A DNA stretch of 64,000 nt from Pseudomonas piscis (GTDB taxonomy: Bacteria; Pseudomonadota; Gammaproteobacteria; Pseudomonadales; Pseudomonadaceae). Shown here one piece after another: positions 42,126-51,554 of this stretch; position 1 is the first letter of the stretch, and every line of letters begins with the position of its first letter. The translations under genes and the position numbers were made by a program. The stretch lies in NCBI RefSeq assembly GCF_009380155.1, contig NZ_WHUV01000002.1, positions 806,001 to 870,000 on the forward strand, read 5' to 3'. The notes under the pieces are model-generated. The model was not told the DNA's origin, made no database searches, and saw nothing but the letters and a program-made list of their open reading frames with translations.

Positions 42126-43448
42126 TCAGTCCAGCTCCTTGCCTGCCGTTTCAGGCGCCAGCTTCAGCCCTGCCAGGCACAGCATGATCGCCGCGAACAT
42201 GTACCAGGCCGGAGCATTGGGGCTGCCCGTAAGGCTCACCAGGCCGGTGGCGAACAGCTGGGTAAAGCCGCCGAATACCGCCACTCCGAGGCAATAGCAG
42301 ATGGACATGCCGCTGGCCCGTATGCGCGCCGGGAACAGCTCCGGCAGCAGCGCCATGTTGGGCACTATGGTGTAGGTCAACGGGATGCTGAGCAGCGTCA
42401 CCAGCGCCAGCAGCACACCGATATGCGGGTGCTGGTTGATCAGCAGGAACGCCGGGTAGATCGCCAGCAGCAGGATCGGCAGAGGCCAGAAGATCGACTT
42501 GCGCCGGCCAATCCGATCGCTCAAGCGCCCGGCATGGGCCGACAACAGCAAGGGTGGCAGGCAAGCGAAGATGGCAGCCCAGGTGGCGATCCCCAGGGGC
42601 ATGTGCAACACGCTGATGGCGTGGTTCGCCAGGTAGAACTGGATGGTGTAGATCGGCACCGTGGCGCCGATCACCAGCAGCACTCCCGCCGCCAGTTGCC
42701 GGGGGTGGCCCAACAGCAACCTGAGGGAATGGGCGGCGGTATCGCCGTGGCGCCCCTGGTGGCGGTGCACCGGAGTCTCCGGCAACCGGTGGCGGATGTA
42801 TTCGCTTACCGGAATGGCCAGGATGCCGATGGCGAACACCAGCCTCCAGCCCCAGCTGTCCATGGCCTCGGCGCTCAGCAGATTGCTCAGGCTCATCACC
42901 AGTACACCGCCAAAGACGATGCCCAGGCTCTGGCTGAAGGTTTGCCAACTGCAGTAGTAACCCCGTGAATGCTTGTCCGCATACTCCATCAGCATGGTGG
43001 TGGAGCTGCCGATCTGCCCGCCCACGGCGAACCCCTGGATCAGCCGCGCGATGATGATCAGCGCCGGTCCGAACAGGCCAGCCTGGGCATAGGTCGGTGC
43101 CACGGTGAACAACAGCGAACCCGTGGCCATCAACCACAGCGTCAGGCGCAATGCCGCCTTGCGTCCGGCGTGGTCGGCATACAGGCCGATGACCAGGCCA
43201 CCCAGCGGGCGCATGACGAAGCCGGTGCCGAACACGGCCAGCGACAGCATCAATGGAATCAGCGAATCATCGCCGAAGGGAAAGAACAGCCGCGCCATCA
43301 GGGTCGCCAGCATGCTGTAGACCAGGAAGTCGTAGAACTCCAGGGCGTTGCCCAGGCAGATGGCGGCAATCGCTCGAGGGTTCTTCACCAAGGGTGGGGC
43401 ATGGCAGGTATCGGTGATGGAGTTGATGGTTGTTTTTGTTGTTGTCAT
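42126..43448 (-). CDS. MFS transporter, metabolite:H+ symporter family
   Basis: The product has 440 residues and twelve membrane helices. It begins with ICLGNALEFYDFLVYSM and has the loop 2-3 motif GLYADHAGRKAAL, both typical of the MHS subgroup (importers of organic acids, betaines and similar). A second copy of the motif, AGRLSDRIGRRKSIF, lies in the other half. It is transcribed with the M20 amidohydrolase gene just upstream (26-base gap), so it probably imports that enzyme's substrate or exports its product. Confidence 0.9.
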   Translation of the reverse strand: MTTTKTTINSITDTCHAPPLVKNPRAIAAICLGNALEFYDFLVYSMLATLMARLFFPFGDDSLIPLMLSLAVFGTGFVMRPLGGLVIGLYADHAGRKAALRLTLWLMATGSLLFTVAPTYAQAGLFGPALIIIARLIQGFAVGGQIGSSTTMLMEYADKHSRGYYCSWQTFSQSLGIVFGGVLVMSLSNLLSAEAMDSWGWRLVFAIGILAIPVSEYIRHRLPETPVHRHQGRHGDTAAHSLRLLLGHPRQLAAGVLLVIGATVPIYTIQFYLANHAISVLHMPLGIATWAAIFACLPPLLLSAHAGRLSDRIGRRKSIFWPLPILLLAIYPAFLLINQHPHIGVLLALVTLLSIPLTYTIVPNMALLPELFPARIRASGMSICYCLGVAVFGGFTQLFATGLVSLTGSPNAPAWYMFAAIMLCLAGLKLAPETAGKELD

Positions 43449-43474
43449 CGATGGTTCCTCTCAGGGTGTTCGGT

Positions 43475-44650
43475 TCAGGTCAGGAAACGCTGGGCCAGGC
43501 GCACCCAGAAACTGGCCCCCAAGGGCAAGGCCTGATCGTTGAAGTCGTATCCGGGGTGGTGTACCTCGCAACCGCCGGCGCCATCGCCGTTGCCGATCAG
43601 CAGATAGCAGCCGGGCACGCGCTCCAGCCAGAAGGCAAAATCGTCGCTGGCGCATATCGGTCGCATGTCCGGCACCAGCCCCTCCTCGCCCAGCCAGTCG
43701 CGGATCACCTGGGCGGCCAGGGCGCTGGCGCCCGGATCGTTGACCAGCACGGGGTAGCCCTCGCCGAAGATCACCTCGGCCCTGGCGCCGAAACTGCTGG
43801 CATGCAGCTCGGCCAGGCTCTTGATCCGCTGCCTGAGCATCTGCCGGACCGCAGGTTGCAAGGCCCGGACGCTCAAGCGCAGTTCCGCGCGTTGCGGTAT
43901 GACATTGGCTGCGTCGCCAGCCAGGAAGGCCCCGACGGTGATGATGGCGGTCTCGCTGGGCGGCGCGTTGCGCGAGACCAGGCTCTGCAGGGCCATGACC
44001 AGCGAGGCGCCGATCACCACCGGGTCCTGGGTCTTGTCGGGCATCGCGCCGTGGCCGCCGGCGCCGTGGATCAGGATCACGATGTTATCGGTACTGGCCA
44101 TGCATGGCCCGGCCAGCACCCCGAACTTGCCCAGGGGCATGCCCGGCGAGTTGTGCAGGGCGAAGATGGCGTCGCAGGGAAATCGCTCGAACACCTGCTC
44201 TTCCAGCATGTGCCTGGCACCGGAGCCGCCATGGCCTTCCTCGGCGGGCTGGAAGAACAACTGCAGAGTCCCGCGCCAGGCAGGTTTGCGAGCCAGCTCC
44301 CAGGCCGCCGCCAGGAGCATCGCGATGTGCCCGTCATGGCCGCAGGCGTGCATCTTGCCCGGGGTGCGGCTGCGCCAGGGGCGCTCGCCCTGCTCCTGGA
44401 TCGGCAACGCATCGAGTTCGGCACGCAACCCCAGGCGCGGACCCTGGCCATTGCCCAGGGTGGCCACCAGCGCGGTGCCGGCCATGGCCGGGTGGATCTG
44501 GTAGCCCCACTCTTGCAGGCACTGGGCCACGCGCTCGCGGGTGAGGAATTCTTCATGGCCCAACTCTGGCTGGGCATGGATCGCCCGGCGCAACTCGATC
44601 ATGGCCGGGGCGATTTCGGCGATGCCGGGGGTTATCCAGCTTTCATGCAT
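43475..44650 (-). CDS. M20 family amidohydrolase (hippurate hydrolase-like)
   Basis: This zinc-dependent amidohydrolase has 391 residues. Metal-site regions are visible: RAELDALPI, HACGHDGH, the catalytic Glu pair in QPAEEGHGG, and a late His in VHHPGYDFND. It removes an acyl group from an N-acyl amino acid or similar compound. ATG 44650 was chosen over a TTG at 44671 because AGGA lies at reasonable distance. It forms an operon with the MFS gene and is divergent from a LysR gene. Confidence 0.9.
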   Translation of the reverse strand: MHESWITPGIAEIAPAMIELRRAIHAQPELGHEEFLTRERVAQCLQEWGYQIHPAMAGTALVATLGNGQGPRLGLRAELDALPIQEQGERPWRSRTPGKMHACGHDGHIAMLLAAAWELARKPAWRGTLQLFFQPAEEGHGGSGARHMLEEQVFERFPCDAIFALHNSPGMPLGKFGVLAGPCMASTDNIVILIHGAGGHGAMPDKTQDPVVIGASLVMALQSLVSRNAPPSETAIITVGAFLAGDAANVIPQRAELRLSVRALQPAVRQMLRQRIKSLAELHASSFGARAEVIFGEGYPVLVNDPGASALAAQVIRDWLGEEGLVPDMRPICASDDFAFWLERVPGCYLLIGNGDGAGGCEVHHPGYDFNDQALPLGASFWVRLAQRFLT

Positions 44651-44793
44651 GGGGAATGTCCTGAGTGACAAGGAAAGCCTGCTACGGCGATTGGACCGGT
44701 CTTGGCCCAGTGGCTAACCTAGCGCCGGAAAAAGCCCGGCATAAGCCGCAAAAACGTTGTCGTGACAACCTTTGGTATTCAGGGGAAAGCGCC

Positions 44794-45744
44794 GTGAAGC
44801 TACATCAACTGCAAGCCTTGCTGGCCGTTGCCGAAGGCGGTGGGATTCGCGCCGCCGCGCGTATCCTGGGGTTGTCCCAGGCCGCGGTGACCCGAGCCTT
44901 GCGCGAGCTGGAGGAGGAACAAGGCCTGGCCTTGCTGGTGCGCCATACCGGGGGCGCCAGGCTGACGCCGGCAGGCAAGGTGCTGCTCCCCCACGCCAGC
45001 CAGATCGCCAGCCAGTTGCAGCGGGCCCAGCACGAACTGGCGCAGTTGCGCGGTGCAACCCCGGCGCGGCTGTGCGTAGGCGTCACCCCCTGGCTGGGCC
45101 AGACCTTGCTCGCGCCGACGCTGCGGGCATTCCGCCTGGCGCTGCCCTCGGTCCAGCTGGAGATCTATGAAGGCCTGCAGGCAGTGAGCCTGCCATTGCT
45201 GCGCAGCGGCTTGATGCACCTCGCCCTGGGCCCGGCCAGCACCCTGCCGGCCCAGGAATTCGTCCACCAGCCCCTGGTTCGCTACCGCATGCAGGTCCTG
45301 GCTTCCTGTGGGCATCCGCGCGGCACGGCGCGCTCCCTGGGCGAGCTGCTGGAGGAGGACTGGGTGATGAACTTCGGCCCCTCCGGCCCTGCCCCGCTGG
45401 TCCAGCAGTTGTTCGAGCGCCACGGCTGGAGCATCGCCGCCGGGCGTATCGTCGGCGCCCAGTCCAGTGCCATGCTCAGCAGCCTGATCGTGGATGCCGG
45501 CATGCTTGGGTATTCACCGGAGCCCATGCTGCTGTGCGCCCCCCTGCGGGGCCGGGCCCAGGCCCTGGACCTGGTCGAACCGCTGGAAGAGGCACAAGTC
45601 AGCGTGATCCACCTGCGCGACCAGCCGCTGGACGCCGCCGCGCTGTGCTTCGTCCAGTGCCTGCAGGACAGCCTGAAAGCCTGCGGCCGCTCCCGCAGCC
45701 CCGAGCAGCGCCAGCTGGCGGGGATGCTCGAGCTGTTCTTCTGA
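44794..45744 (+). CDS. LysR family transcriptional regulator
   Basis: The product has 316 residues. The winged helix-turn-helix is KLHQLQALLAVAEGGGIRAA and ILGLSQAAVTRALRELEEEQ. The effector domain contains a PGEF-like ligand pocket (SLIVDAGMLGYSPEPM). GTG 44794 has AGGGGAAAG upstream and starts right at the conserved helix. It is divergent from the amidohydrolase/MFS operon and the likely regulator of it and of the RidA gene that follows. Confidence 0.88.
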   Translation: MKLHQLQALLAVAEGGGIRAAARILGLSQAAVTRALRELEEEQGLALLVRHTGGARLTPAGKVLLPHASQIASQLQRAQHELAQLRGATPARLCVGVTPWLGQTLLAPTLRAFRLALPSVQLEIYEGLQAVSLPLLRSGLMHLALGPASTLPAQEFVHQPLVRYRMQVLASCGHPRGTARSLGELLEEDWVMNFGPSGPAPLVQQLFERHGWSIAAGRIVGAQSSAMLSSLIVDAGMLGYSPEPMLLCAPLRGRAQALDLVEPLEEAQVSVIHLRDQPLDAAALCFVQCLQDSLKACGRSRSPEQRQLAGMLELFF

Positions 45745-45830
45745 GTCCCTCACCGCGTACGCCTCGACTGGTAAATGCCGCCATTGATGGCATCATGCGA
45801 GGCCCGTTTTCCCAAGGACAAGAAAAGCCC

Positions 45831-46211
45831 ATGGCCAACCACGATATTTCCTTCCTGCCCGACCCGGACGCCGACTCCATTTCTTCCGACGTTGCCGGCT
45901 TCGGCGGCCTGCTGGTCTCCACCCAGATCCCGACCCATGCCGACGGCAGCCTGGAACTGGGTGACATCACCCGGCAAAGCGAGTGCACCCTGCAAGCGCT
46001 GAAGGTGGCCCTGGAACGCGCCGGCAGCTCCATGGACCGGGTCCTGCACCTGACCATCTACCTCACCGACATGGCTGACCGCGCAGCCTTCAACGAGGTC
46101 TACCAGCGCTTCTTCGCCAAACCCTGGCCGGTACGCGCGGCCGTTGGCGTAGCGGCGCTGGCGGTTCCTGGCATGCGTGTGGAAGTCACCGCGATGGCCG
46201 CCAAGGCCTGA
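45831..46211 (+). CDS. RidA family protein
   Basis: The product has 126 residues with the YjgF/RidA chorismate-mutase-like fold: GFGGLLVSTQIPTHADG, LKVALERAGSSMDRVLHLTI, YLTDMADRAAFNEVY, and the end VRAAVGVAALAVPGMRVEV. The usual RidA Arg in the RxxV region is represented by VRAAV. It hydrolyses reactive enamine/imine intermediates or an amide. AAGGACAAG precedes ATG 45831. It follows the LysR gene, and its role with the amidohydrolase is likely but inferred. Confidence 0.88.
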   Translation: MANHDISFLPDPDADSISSDVAGFGGLLVSTQIPTHADGSLELGDITRQSECTLQALKVALERAGSSMDRVLHLTIYLTDMADRAAFNEVYQRFFAKPWPVRAAVGVAALAVPGMRVEVTAMAAKA

Positions 46212-46324
46212 TGCCAAGCGGCTGCGCCAGGTGCGCAGCCGCCACCGGGCAGTACACGGGTGCCGGGCAAGCGTTTCGCCGCTACAATGCGCGCCTTGCC
46301 CCTGATAAGCCTGATTAGAAAAAC

Positions 46325-48325
46325 ATGTCCTTGCCCAAACACCACCTCGAACTGCTCAGCCCTGCCCGCGATGTCGGTATCGCCCGCGAAGCCATCCTGC
46401 ATGGCGCCGACGCGGTCTACATCGGTGGCCCGAGTTTCGGCGCCCGCCACAACGCCAGCAACGAGGTGAGCGAGATCGCCCAGCTGGTGGAGTTCGCCCG
46501 TCGCTATCATGCCCGGGTGTTCACCACCCTCAACACCATCCTCCATGACAACGAACTGGAGCCGGCGCGCAAGCTGATCCACCAGTTGTACGACGCTGGT
46601 GTCGACGCGCTGATCGTCCAGGACCTGGGGGTGATGGAGCTGGACATCCCGCCCATCGAACTGCATGCCAGCACCCAGACCGATATCCGCACCCTGGCCC
46701 GGGCCAAGTTCCTCGACCAGGCCGGTTTCTCCCAGCTGGTACTGGCTCGAGAGCTGAACCTCAAGGAAATCAGCGCCATCGCCGCCGAGACCGACGCGGC
46801 CATCGAATTCTTCATCCACGGCGCCCTGTGCGTGGCCTTCTCCGGCCAGTGCAACATCTCCCACGCCCAGACTGGCCGCAGCGCCAACCGTGGCGACTGC
46901 TCCCAGGCCTGCCGCCTGCCCTACACCCTGAAGGACGAGCACGGCGGGGTGATTGCCTACGAGAAGCACTTGCTGTCGATGAAGGACAACAACCAGAGCG
47001 CCAACATCCGCGCCCTGGTCGAGGCCGGGGTGCGCTCGTTCAAGATCGAGGGTCGCTATAAGGACATGGGGTATGTGAAAAACATCACCGCCTACTACCG
47101 CCAGCGCCTGGACGATGTGCTGGAGGACCGTCCGGACCTGGCCCGCGCTTCCAGCGGCCGCACCGCACACTTCTTCGTTCCCGATCCGGACAAGACCTTC
47201 CACCGTGGCAGTACCGACTACTTCGTCAGCGAGCGCAAGATCGACATCGGCGCGTTCGACTCACCGACGTTCACCGGCCTGCCGGTGGGCGTGGTGGAAA
47301 AGGTCGGCAAGCGTGACCTGCAAGTGGTGACCTTCGAGCCATTGTCCAACGGTGACGGCCTCAACCTGCTGGTCAAGCGCGAAGTGGTGGGTTTCCGCGC
47401 CAATATCGCCGAAGCCCGTGGCGAGTTCGAGGAAGACGGTGAAAAACGCTATCGCTATCGCGTCGAGCCCAACGAGATGCCCGAGGGCCTGCACCGCCTG
47501 CGCCCCAACCATCCGCTGAGCCGCAACCTGGACCACAACTGGCAGCAGGCCCTGACCCGCACCTCCGCCGAACGCCGCATCGGCCTGGCCTGGCAGGCTC
47601 GCCTGCGCGAAGAGCGCCTGGAACTGAGCGCCACCAGTGAAGAAGGTATCGGTATCAGCGTCGCCCTGGACGGTCCCTTCGGCGTAGCCAACAAGCCGGA
47701 GCAGGCCCTGGAGCAATTGCGTGACCTGCTGGGCCAGCTGGGCACCACCTGCTACCACGCCACCGACATCAAGCTGGATGCGCCCCAGGCCTACTTCATC
47801 CCCAACTCCCAGCTCAAGGCCCTGCGCCGGGAAGCCATCGAGGCCCTGGACGCCGCGCGTATCGCCGCCCACCCCCGGGGCTCGCGCAAAGCCGAGAGCA
47901 ACCCGCCACCGGTCTACCCCGAATCGCACCTGTCGTTCCTGGCCAACGTCTACAACCAGAAGGCCCGGGACTTCTACCATCGCCACGGGGTGCAGTTGAT
48001 CGACGCGGCGTTCGAAGCCCACGAGGAACACGGCGAAGTACCGGTGATGATCACCAAGCATTGCCTGCGCTTCTCCTTCAACTTGTGCCCCAAGCAGGCC
48101 AAGGGCGTGACGGGGGTGCGCACCAAGGTGGCACCGATGCAGCTAGTGCACGGTGACGAGGTACTGACCCTGAAGTTCGACTGCAAGCCTTGCGAAATGC
48201 ACGTGGTGGGCAAGATCAAGGGCCATATCCTCGACTTGCCGCTGCCCGGCAGCGCCGCAGACTCGGTGGTTGGCCATATCAGCCCCGAGGACCTGCTCAA
48301 GACCATCCCCCGCGCGCCGCACTGA
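46325..48325 (+). CDS. rlhA: 23S rRNA C2501 hydroxylase RlhA (U32 peptidase family)
   Basis: The product has 666 residues, the length of E. coli RlhA (YdcP) rather than the shorter TrhP. The U32 signature is IEFFIHGALCVAFSGQCNIS, with conserved Cys in GDCSQACRLPY. A DUF3656-type insert follows at about residues 390-510, and the C-terminal half carries four more Cys (KHCLRFSFNLC and FDCKPCEMH) that may bind an iron-sulfur centre. It adds 5-hydroxycytidine at C2501 of 23S rRNA. It is a single gene with only weak upstream signals. The function follows from family membership. Confidence 0.88.
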   Translation: MSLPKHHLELLSPARDVGIAREAILHGADAVYIGGPSFGARHNASNEVSEIAQLVEFARRYHARVFTTLNTILHDNELEPARKLIHQLYDAGVDALIVQDLGVMELDIPPIELHASTQTDIRTLARAKFLDQAGFSQLVLARELNLKEISAIAAETDAAIEFFIHGALCVAFSGQCNISHAQTGRSANRGDCSQACRLPYTLKDEHGGVIAYEKHLLSMKDNNQSANIRALVEAGVRSFKIEGRYKDMGYVKNITAYYRQRLDDVLEDRPDLARASSGRTAHFFVPDPDKTFHRGSTDYFVSERKIDIGAFDSPTFTGLPVGVVEKVGKRDLQVVTFEPLSNGDGLNLLVKREVVGFRANIAEARGEFEEDGEKRYRYRVEPNEMPEGLHRLRPNHPLSRNLDHNWQQALTRTSAERRIGLAWQARLREERLELSATSEEGIGISVALDGPFGVANKPEQALEQLRDLLGQLGTTCYHATDIKLDAPQAYFIPNSQLKALRREAIEALDAARIAAHPRGSRKAESNPPPVYPESHLSFLANVYNQKARDFYHRHGVQLIDAAFEAHEEHGEVPVMITKHCLRFSFNLCPKQAKGVTGVRTKVAPMQLVHGDEVLTLKFDCKPCEMHVVGKIKGHILDLPLPGSAADSVVGHISPEDLLKTIPRAPH

Positions 48326-48332
48326 CAGCTGG

Positions 48333-48362
48333 GCGAGCGCGGCGCAATGCCGTCGCGCTCGC
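48333..48362. repeat. hairpin after rlhA
   Basis: GCGAGCGCG (48333-48341) and CGCGCTCGC (48354-48362) form a perfect 9-base stem 8 bases after the rlhA stop. No T-run follows, so termination is uncertain. Confidence 0.45.
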
Positions 48363-48556
48363 GGCTCCGATCAGGGGCCACATCTGCCGATGGCATCCCC
48401 GGCTACAGCGCTGTCGGCAGTCCCCAGAAAGCTCCAGATGCCACAGCTGCCAGCCCATGCCATGGGCGATATCCGTCGCGCTCTACCTTTTCCGGTACCG
48501 CGAGCCACCCCGGCTGTGCCGACCAGCGCGCCTCAGTCTCTGCCCGCCCCGGGATG

Positions 48557-48748
48557 CTAACCATGCGCTTGCCTTGGGCCCACGCATAACCAGAGCAAGA
48601 ACCCCAGCAGCGGGACGAAGATGATCACCACTAGCCATGCCCCCTTGTTTTCGGAGCTGGCCCCGCTACGCAGCAGGCTCTTGATGGCCCAGAACTCGAT
48701 CAGCAAGACGATGACAGCCAACGCTATCCAGATGTATTCGATGTGCAT
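48557..48748 (-). CDS. PLDc N-terminal domain membrane protein
   Basis: The product has 63 residues with two membrane helices (IWIALAVIVLLIEFWAI and GAWLVVIIFVPLLGFLLWL) and the short linker KSLLRSGASSENKG. This is the pattern of the stand-alone phospholipase D N-terminal (PLDc_N) proteins. The function is unknown. A GGGAGGAAATCC sequence lies before ATG 48748, a good ribosome-binding site. Confidence 0.78.
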   Translation of the reverse strand: MHIEYIWIALAVIVLLIEFWAIKSLLRSGASSENKGAWLVVIIFVPLLGFLLWLCVGPRQAHG

Positions 48749-49049
48749 GGATTTCCTCCCGGTCTGTATTGGCTTAGGAAGGAACCCTTAGCCGAGGTTC
48801 AGTTTGATTGATCCGAGGCGTCACAACGGAGCCGGCGAACCAGGGCTATCTGGCGGGAGCAGGAGTTAGGCCACTATGGCCATGGCGGCTTTTTTTCCGA
48901 CGGCGGGAGTTCGATGCCTGTTGCGGTGGTCTACTACGCGCCGAGCGTTCGGCAAACAGGTATAGTTGCCGGCTTCGTCGCCCAGCGATTGGATTCAGCG
49001 CTGGCCGTGCGTTCCGGGCCCAGGCCCATCAAGACAGAATGGATAGCGT
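48749..49049. other. gene-free interval before the NlpD-like gene
   Basis: About 300 bases. GGCCA-CTA-TGGCC followed by GGCGGC and seven T (48869-48898 region) is a weak rightward terminator pattern, with the stem 8 bases from the T-run. No gene with a convincing ribosome-binding site is seen. Confidence 0.35.
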
Positions 49050-49745
49050 GTGTTCGCAAGATTCATATTCATTGCCCTGCTGCTGACCCTCTCGGCCTGC
49101 AGCTCCAACTCACCCAGCTCCGGGCCTCTGAAGGCCGGGGAGTACCGGGTCAAGCGCGGCGATACCCTGTATTCCATCGCCAGCCGCAACGGCACGAACT
49201 GGAAGGAAGTGGCGCGACTCAACGGCCTGAAGGCGCCCTATACCGTGGAAGTCGGCCAGGTGCTGAAGGTTGGCGGCAGCACGCCCAGGACGACCCGGGT
49301 GGCCAGCAGCAAGACACGGACCTCCAGCAGCCGGAGCAAGGCCCCGCCGCCCCCGCCGCCGATGCCCAAGGTCACCCTCAAGGGCTGGACCTGGCCACTG
49401 CGTGGAGTGCTGATCGGACGTTTCTCGCCCACCGGCAAGCTCAACCAGGGCATCCGCATCGCCACCACCCAGGGCCAGCCGATCCACGCCAGCCTGGGCG
49501 GCAAGGTCGCGTTCGCCGGCTACATGCGTGGCTACGGCAACCTGATGATCCTCCAGCACGGCCCGTCCTACACCAGCACTTATGCCTACAACAGCAAGCT
49601 GGTGGTCAAGGAGGGCCAGATGGTGATCAAGGGCCAGAAGATCGCCGAGGCCGGCTCCCAGGATACCGATCGCGCCCAGCTGTACTTCGAGATCCGCGCC
49701 AACGGCGTGCCGGTGGACCCGTTGCGCTTGCTGCCACCGGGCTGA
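49050..49745 (+). CDS. NlpD-like lipoprotein with LysM and degenerate LytM domain
   Basis: The product has 231 residues. A short lipoprotein signal (FIFIALLLTLSACSSN) and a LysM peptidoglycan-binding domain (YRVKRGDTLYSIASRN) precede a Pro-rich linker and an M23/LytM domain. The zinc ligands are lost: the expected H-x-G-x-D is NQGIRI, and the H-x-H is replaced by STYAYNS. It therefore cannot be a peptidase. Like NlpD/EnvC it probably activates an amidase during cell separation. GTG 49050 has no strong ribosome-binding site. Confidence 0.88.
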   Translation: MFARFIFIALLLTLSACSSNSPSSGPLKAGEYRVKRGDTLYSIASRNGTNWKEVARLNGLKAPYTVEVGQVLKVGGSTPRTTRVASSKTRTSSSRSKAPPPPPPMPKVTLKGWTWPLRGVLIGRFSPTGKLNQGIRIATTQGQPIHASLGGKVAFAGYMRGYGNLMILQHGPSYTSTYAYNSKLVVKEGQMVIKGQKIAEAGSQDTDRAQLYFEIRANGVPVDPLRLLPPG

Positions 49746-49851
49746 GTGCCCAGCCCAGCAGTTCATACGGCGCCAGCAGCGCCAACAGGGCGCCAATCCA
49801 CAAGGGCGCCTTCAGCCCATAACCGGCCCGGGCGATCCAGGCCGGCATCGA

Positions 49852-50181
49852 TCATCGACACCTGCGGCTGTTGACCAGGGGATTGGGATTGGCAGTGCGC
49901 ATCACCCGCACGATCAGCGCCAGGCTCATGCCAATGGCCAGGAATGCCGCGACACCAACCAACATCTGCTTGGCACAAAGTGCCAAGGCCAAAAGGGCCA
50001 GGCCCGGCAGCAATCCCGAACTCAGCACAGCGAAGGTGTAACGATCGGTGTAGCTTCCCACCCGGCTGTTGCCACTGCCCGGGACGCTGAACTGCTGGTC
50101 CAGACCGACGCTGCCCGCCTGCCCTGAGGCCGGTACCTGTGCCACGACTACCACCAGGCACAAGGCCTCATCATTACCCAC
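49852..50181 (-). CDS. hypothetical membrane protein (doubtful start)
   Basis: This leftward frame has 109 residues. The C-terminal half carries two convincing membrane helices (TFAVLSSGLLPGLALLALAL, LVGVAAFLAIGMSLALIV). The N-terminal 45 residues are less protein-like and overlap a protein-like frame on the other strand. Two codons after its stop the same frame reopens at ATG 49848 with another hydrophobic stretch (APLWIGALLALLAPYELLGW), so it may be one membrane protein split by a nonsense codon. It is flanked by decaying sequence. Confidence 0.4.
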   Translation of the reverse strand: MGNDEALCLVVVVAQVPASGQAGSVGLDQQFSVPGSGNSRVGSYTDRYTFAVLSSGLLPGLALLALALCAKQMLVGVAAFLAIGMSLALIVRVMRTANPNPLVNSRRCR

Positions 50182-50316
50182 GGCCAGAAGCTGGCACGTC
50201 AGCCCGAGTACTGGTCGATCGAGGCAACCACCGGCTCCCCGACCACAGTGGCCAGCATCATGGCGCTGAGCACTCTGGATGAGCCCTGCCCTCGCCTGTC
50301 ATCAGAGATGGTTTAA
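50128..50316 (+). pseudogene. protein-like fragment of unknown family
   Basis: After a stop at 50125-50127 the frame reads 62 residues (GRYLCHDYHQAQGLIITHGQ, EYWSIEATTGSP) ending in EMV and TAA. It has no start codon or ribosome-binding site. The composition is that of real coding DNA, so it is probably the 3' end of a lost gene. Confidence 0.3.
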
Positions 50317-50645
50317 CCGACCTTGAACCCGATTGATGAGACATATATGTACAGCAACTAACTTCAAACTAACTCAAGGATCGGCCCCGTCATGACAGGC
50401 AACTTCTACAGCACTCTTCACTTCCAGTTTGTAGATTCTCGTTCACTTTAAATTACATTCAAACGAGCTCGCAGCCAGCGCCACCCGGACTCGCCCTATC
50501 AGGCCCCATGGGCGCTGCGGTCTGCCTGCGAATCAAGGATTGGCCCACGGCACTCAACTTTCATCGAGTGGCCTGGTAACTCGCCCCTTCATTACCGAGA
50601 AACTCCAGCGGCGTAAAACAACAACTTCCACCCCAACTTTTCTCC

Positions 50646-51389
50646 ATGGAGAGATGCAGTGAACAGGACACTTACGACTCCCGCACCGCCGTCGCGCAAA
50701 ATCGGTGGGGGCCTAAGCCAGACGCTGACGGCGCGCCATCACGGTACCGCTACCCGGTGCCAAGCCCGGCGGTGAACGATCCGGACCACGAAGGCTGGCC
50801 GGCAGTGGCCGAGTGACAGAAAGCTGGCCAACTGACCTTCACCACCGCGGCCCTGCCCCAAGACCTGAGCTTCTATGGCGAAGGCTCGGCGGACCTGTGG
50901 ATCAGCGCCACCGCCAAGGACACCGACCTGCAGGTGACCCTGTCCGAGGTGCGCCCGGACGGTCAGGAAATGTTCGTCCAGCGTGGCTGGCTGCGCGCCT
51001 CCAAACGCGCCCTGGACCCGGCCCGCTCCACCGAGTTGCGCCCGTTCGGCCACTACCCCCAGGCCGCGCTGAACCCGCTCAAGGCCCGCCAGGCCAACCT
51101 CACGCGCATCGAGATCAACAAGTTCGCCCATGTGTTCCGCGCCGGTTCCAGCCTGCGGCTGACCATCGATACGCCGTCACAGACCGGCTACTGGAAGTTC
51201 GGCCACCTGCCCGACGCCTCCACCAACAGCATCTGGCATGACCGCCAGCATCCGTCGAGCCTGGTACTGGGCTACCTGCCCTACACCCATGCCAGCGGCT
51301 TGCCGGACTGCGCCACGACCTTGCGCCAACCCTGCCGGGCGAACGCCGTACCAGTGCCGGCCGGCGTCGGGCCGGACCTGCCGCGCTGA
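50646..51389 (+). pseudogene. CocE/NonD hydrolase C-terminal remnant
   Basis: From about 50730 the frame encodes the C-terminal (PepX_C-like) domain of a CocE/NonD serine hydrolase: TFTTAALPQDLSFYGEGSAD, LQVTLSEVRPDGQEMFVQRG, FAHVFRAGSSLRLTID. It runs to TGA at 51387-51389. An in-frame TGA at 50814-50816 lies where Trp would fit, and the whole N-terminal catalytic domain is missing. Upstream of it only 56 residues from ATG 50646 are open, with no family match. The gene is dead. The 50317-50645 stretch before it is AT-richer and shows no other feature. Confidence 0.75.
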
Positions 51390-51554
51390 AACTGGGCCAA
51401 GGCCCCACTTGGCGCGCATGCTGATCGAGACAACCCGCAAGGATGCCAGGTTGAGCACTCGGTTGGTGAGGCGCGCTCCCTGGCTAGGACAAGCTCGCCG
51501 GCCTGGCGACCGGCGCCAGCTATTCTTCGCCTTCCCATCCCAGGAGAAATTCCC

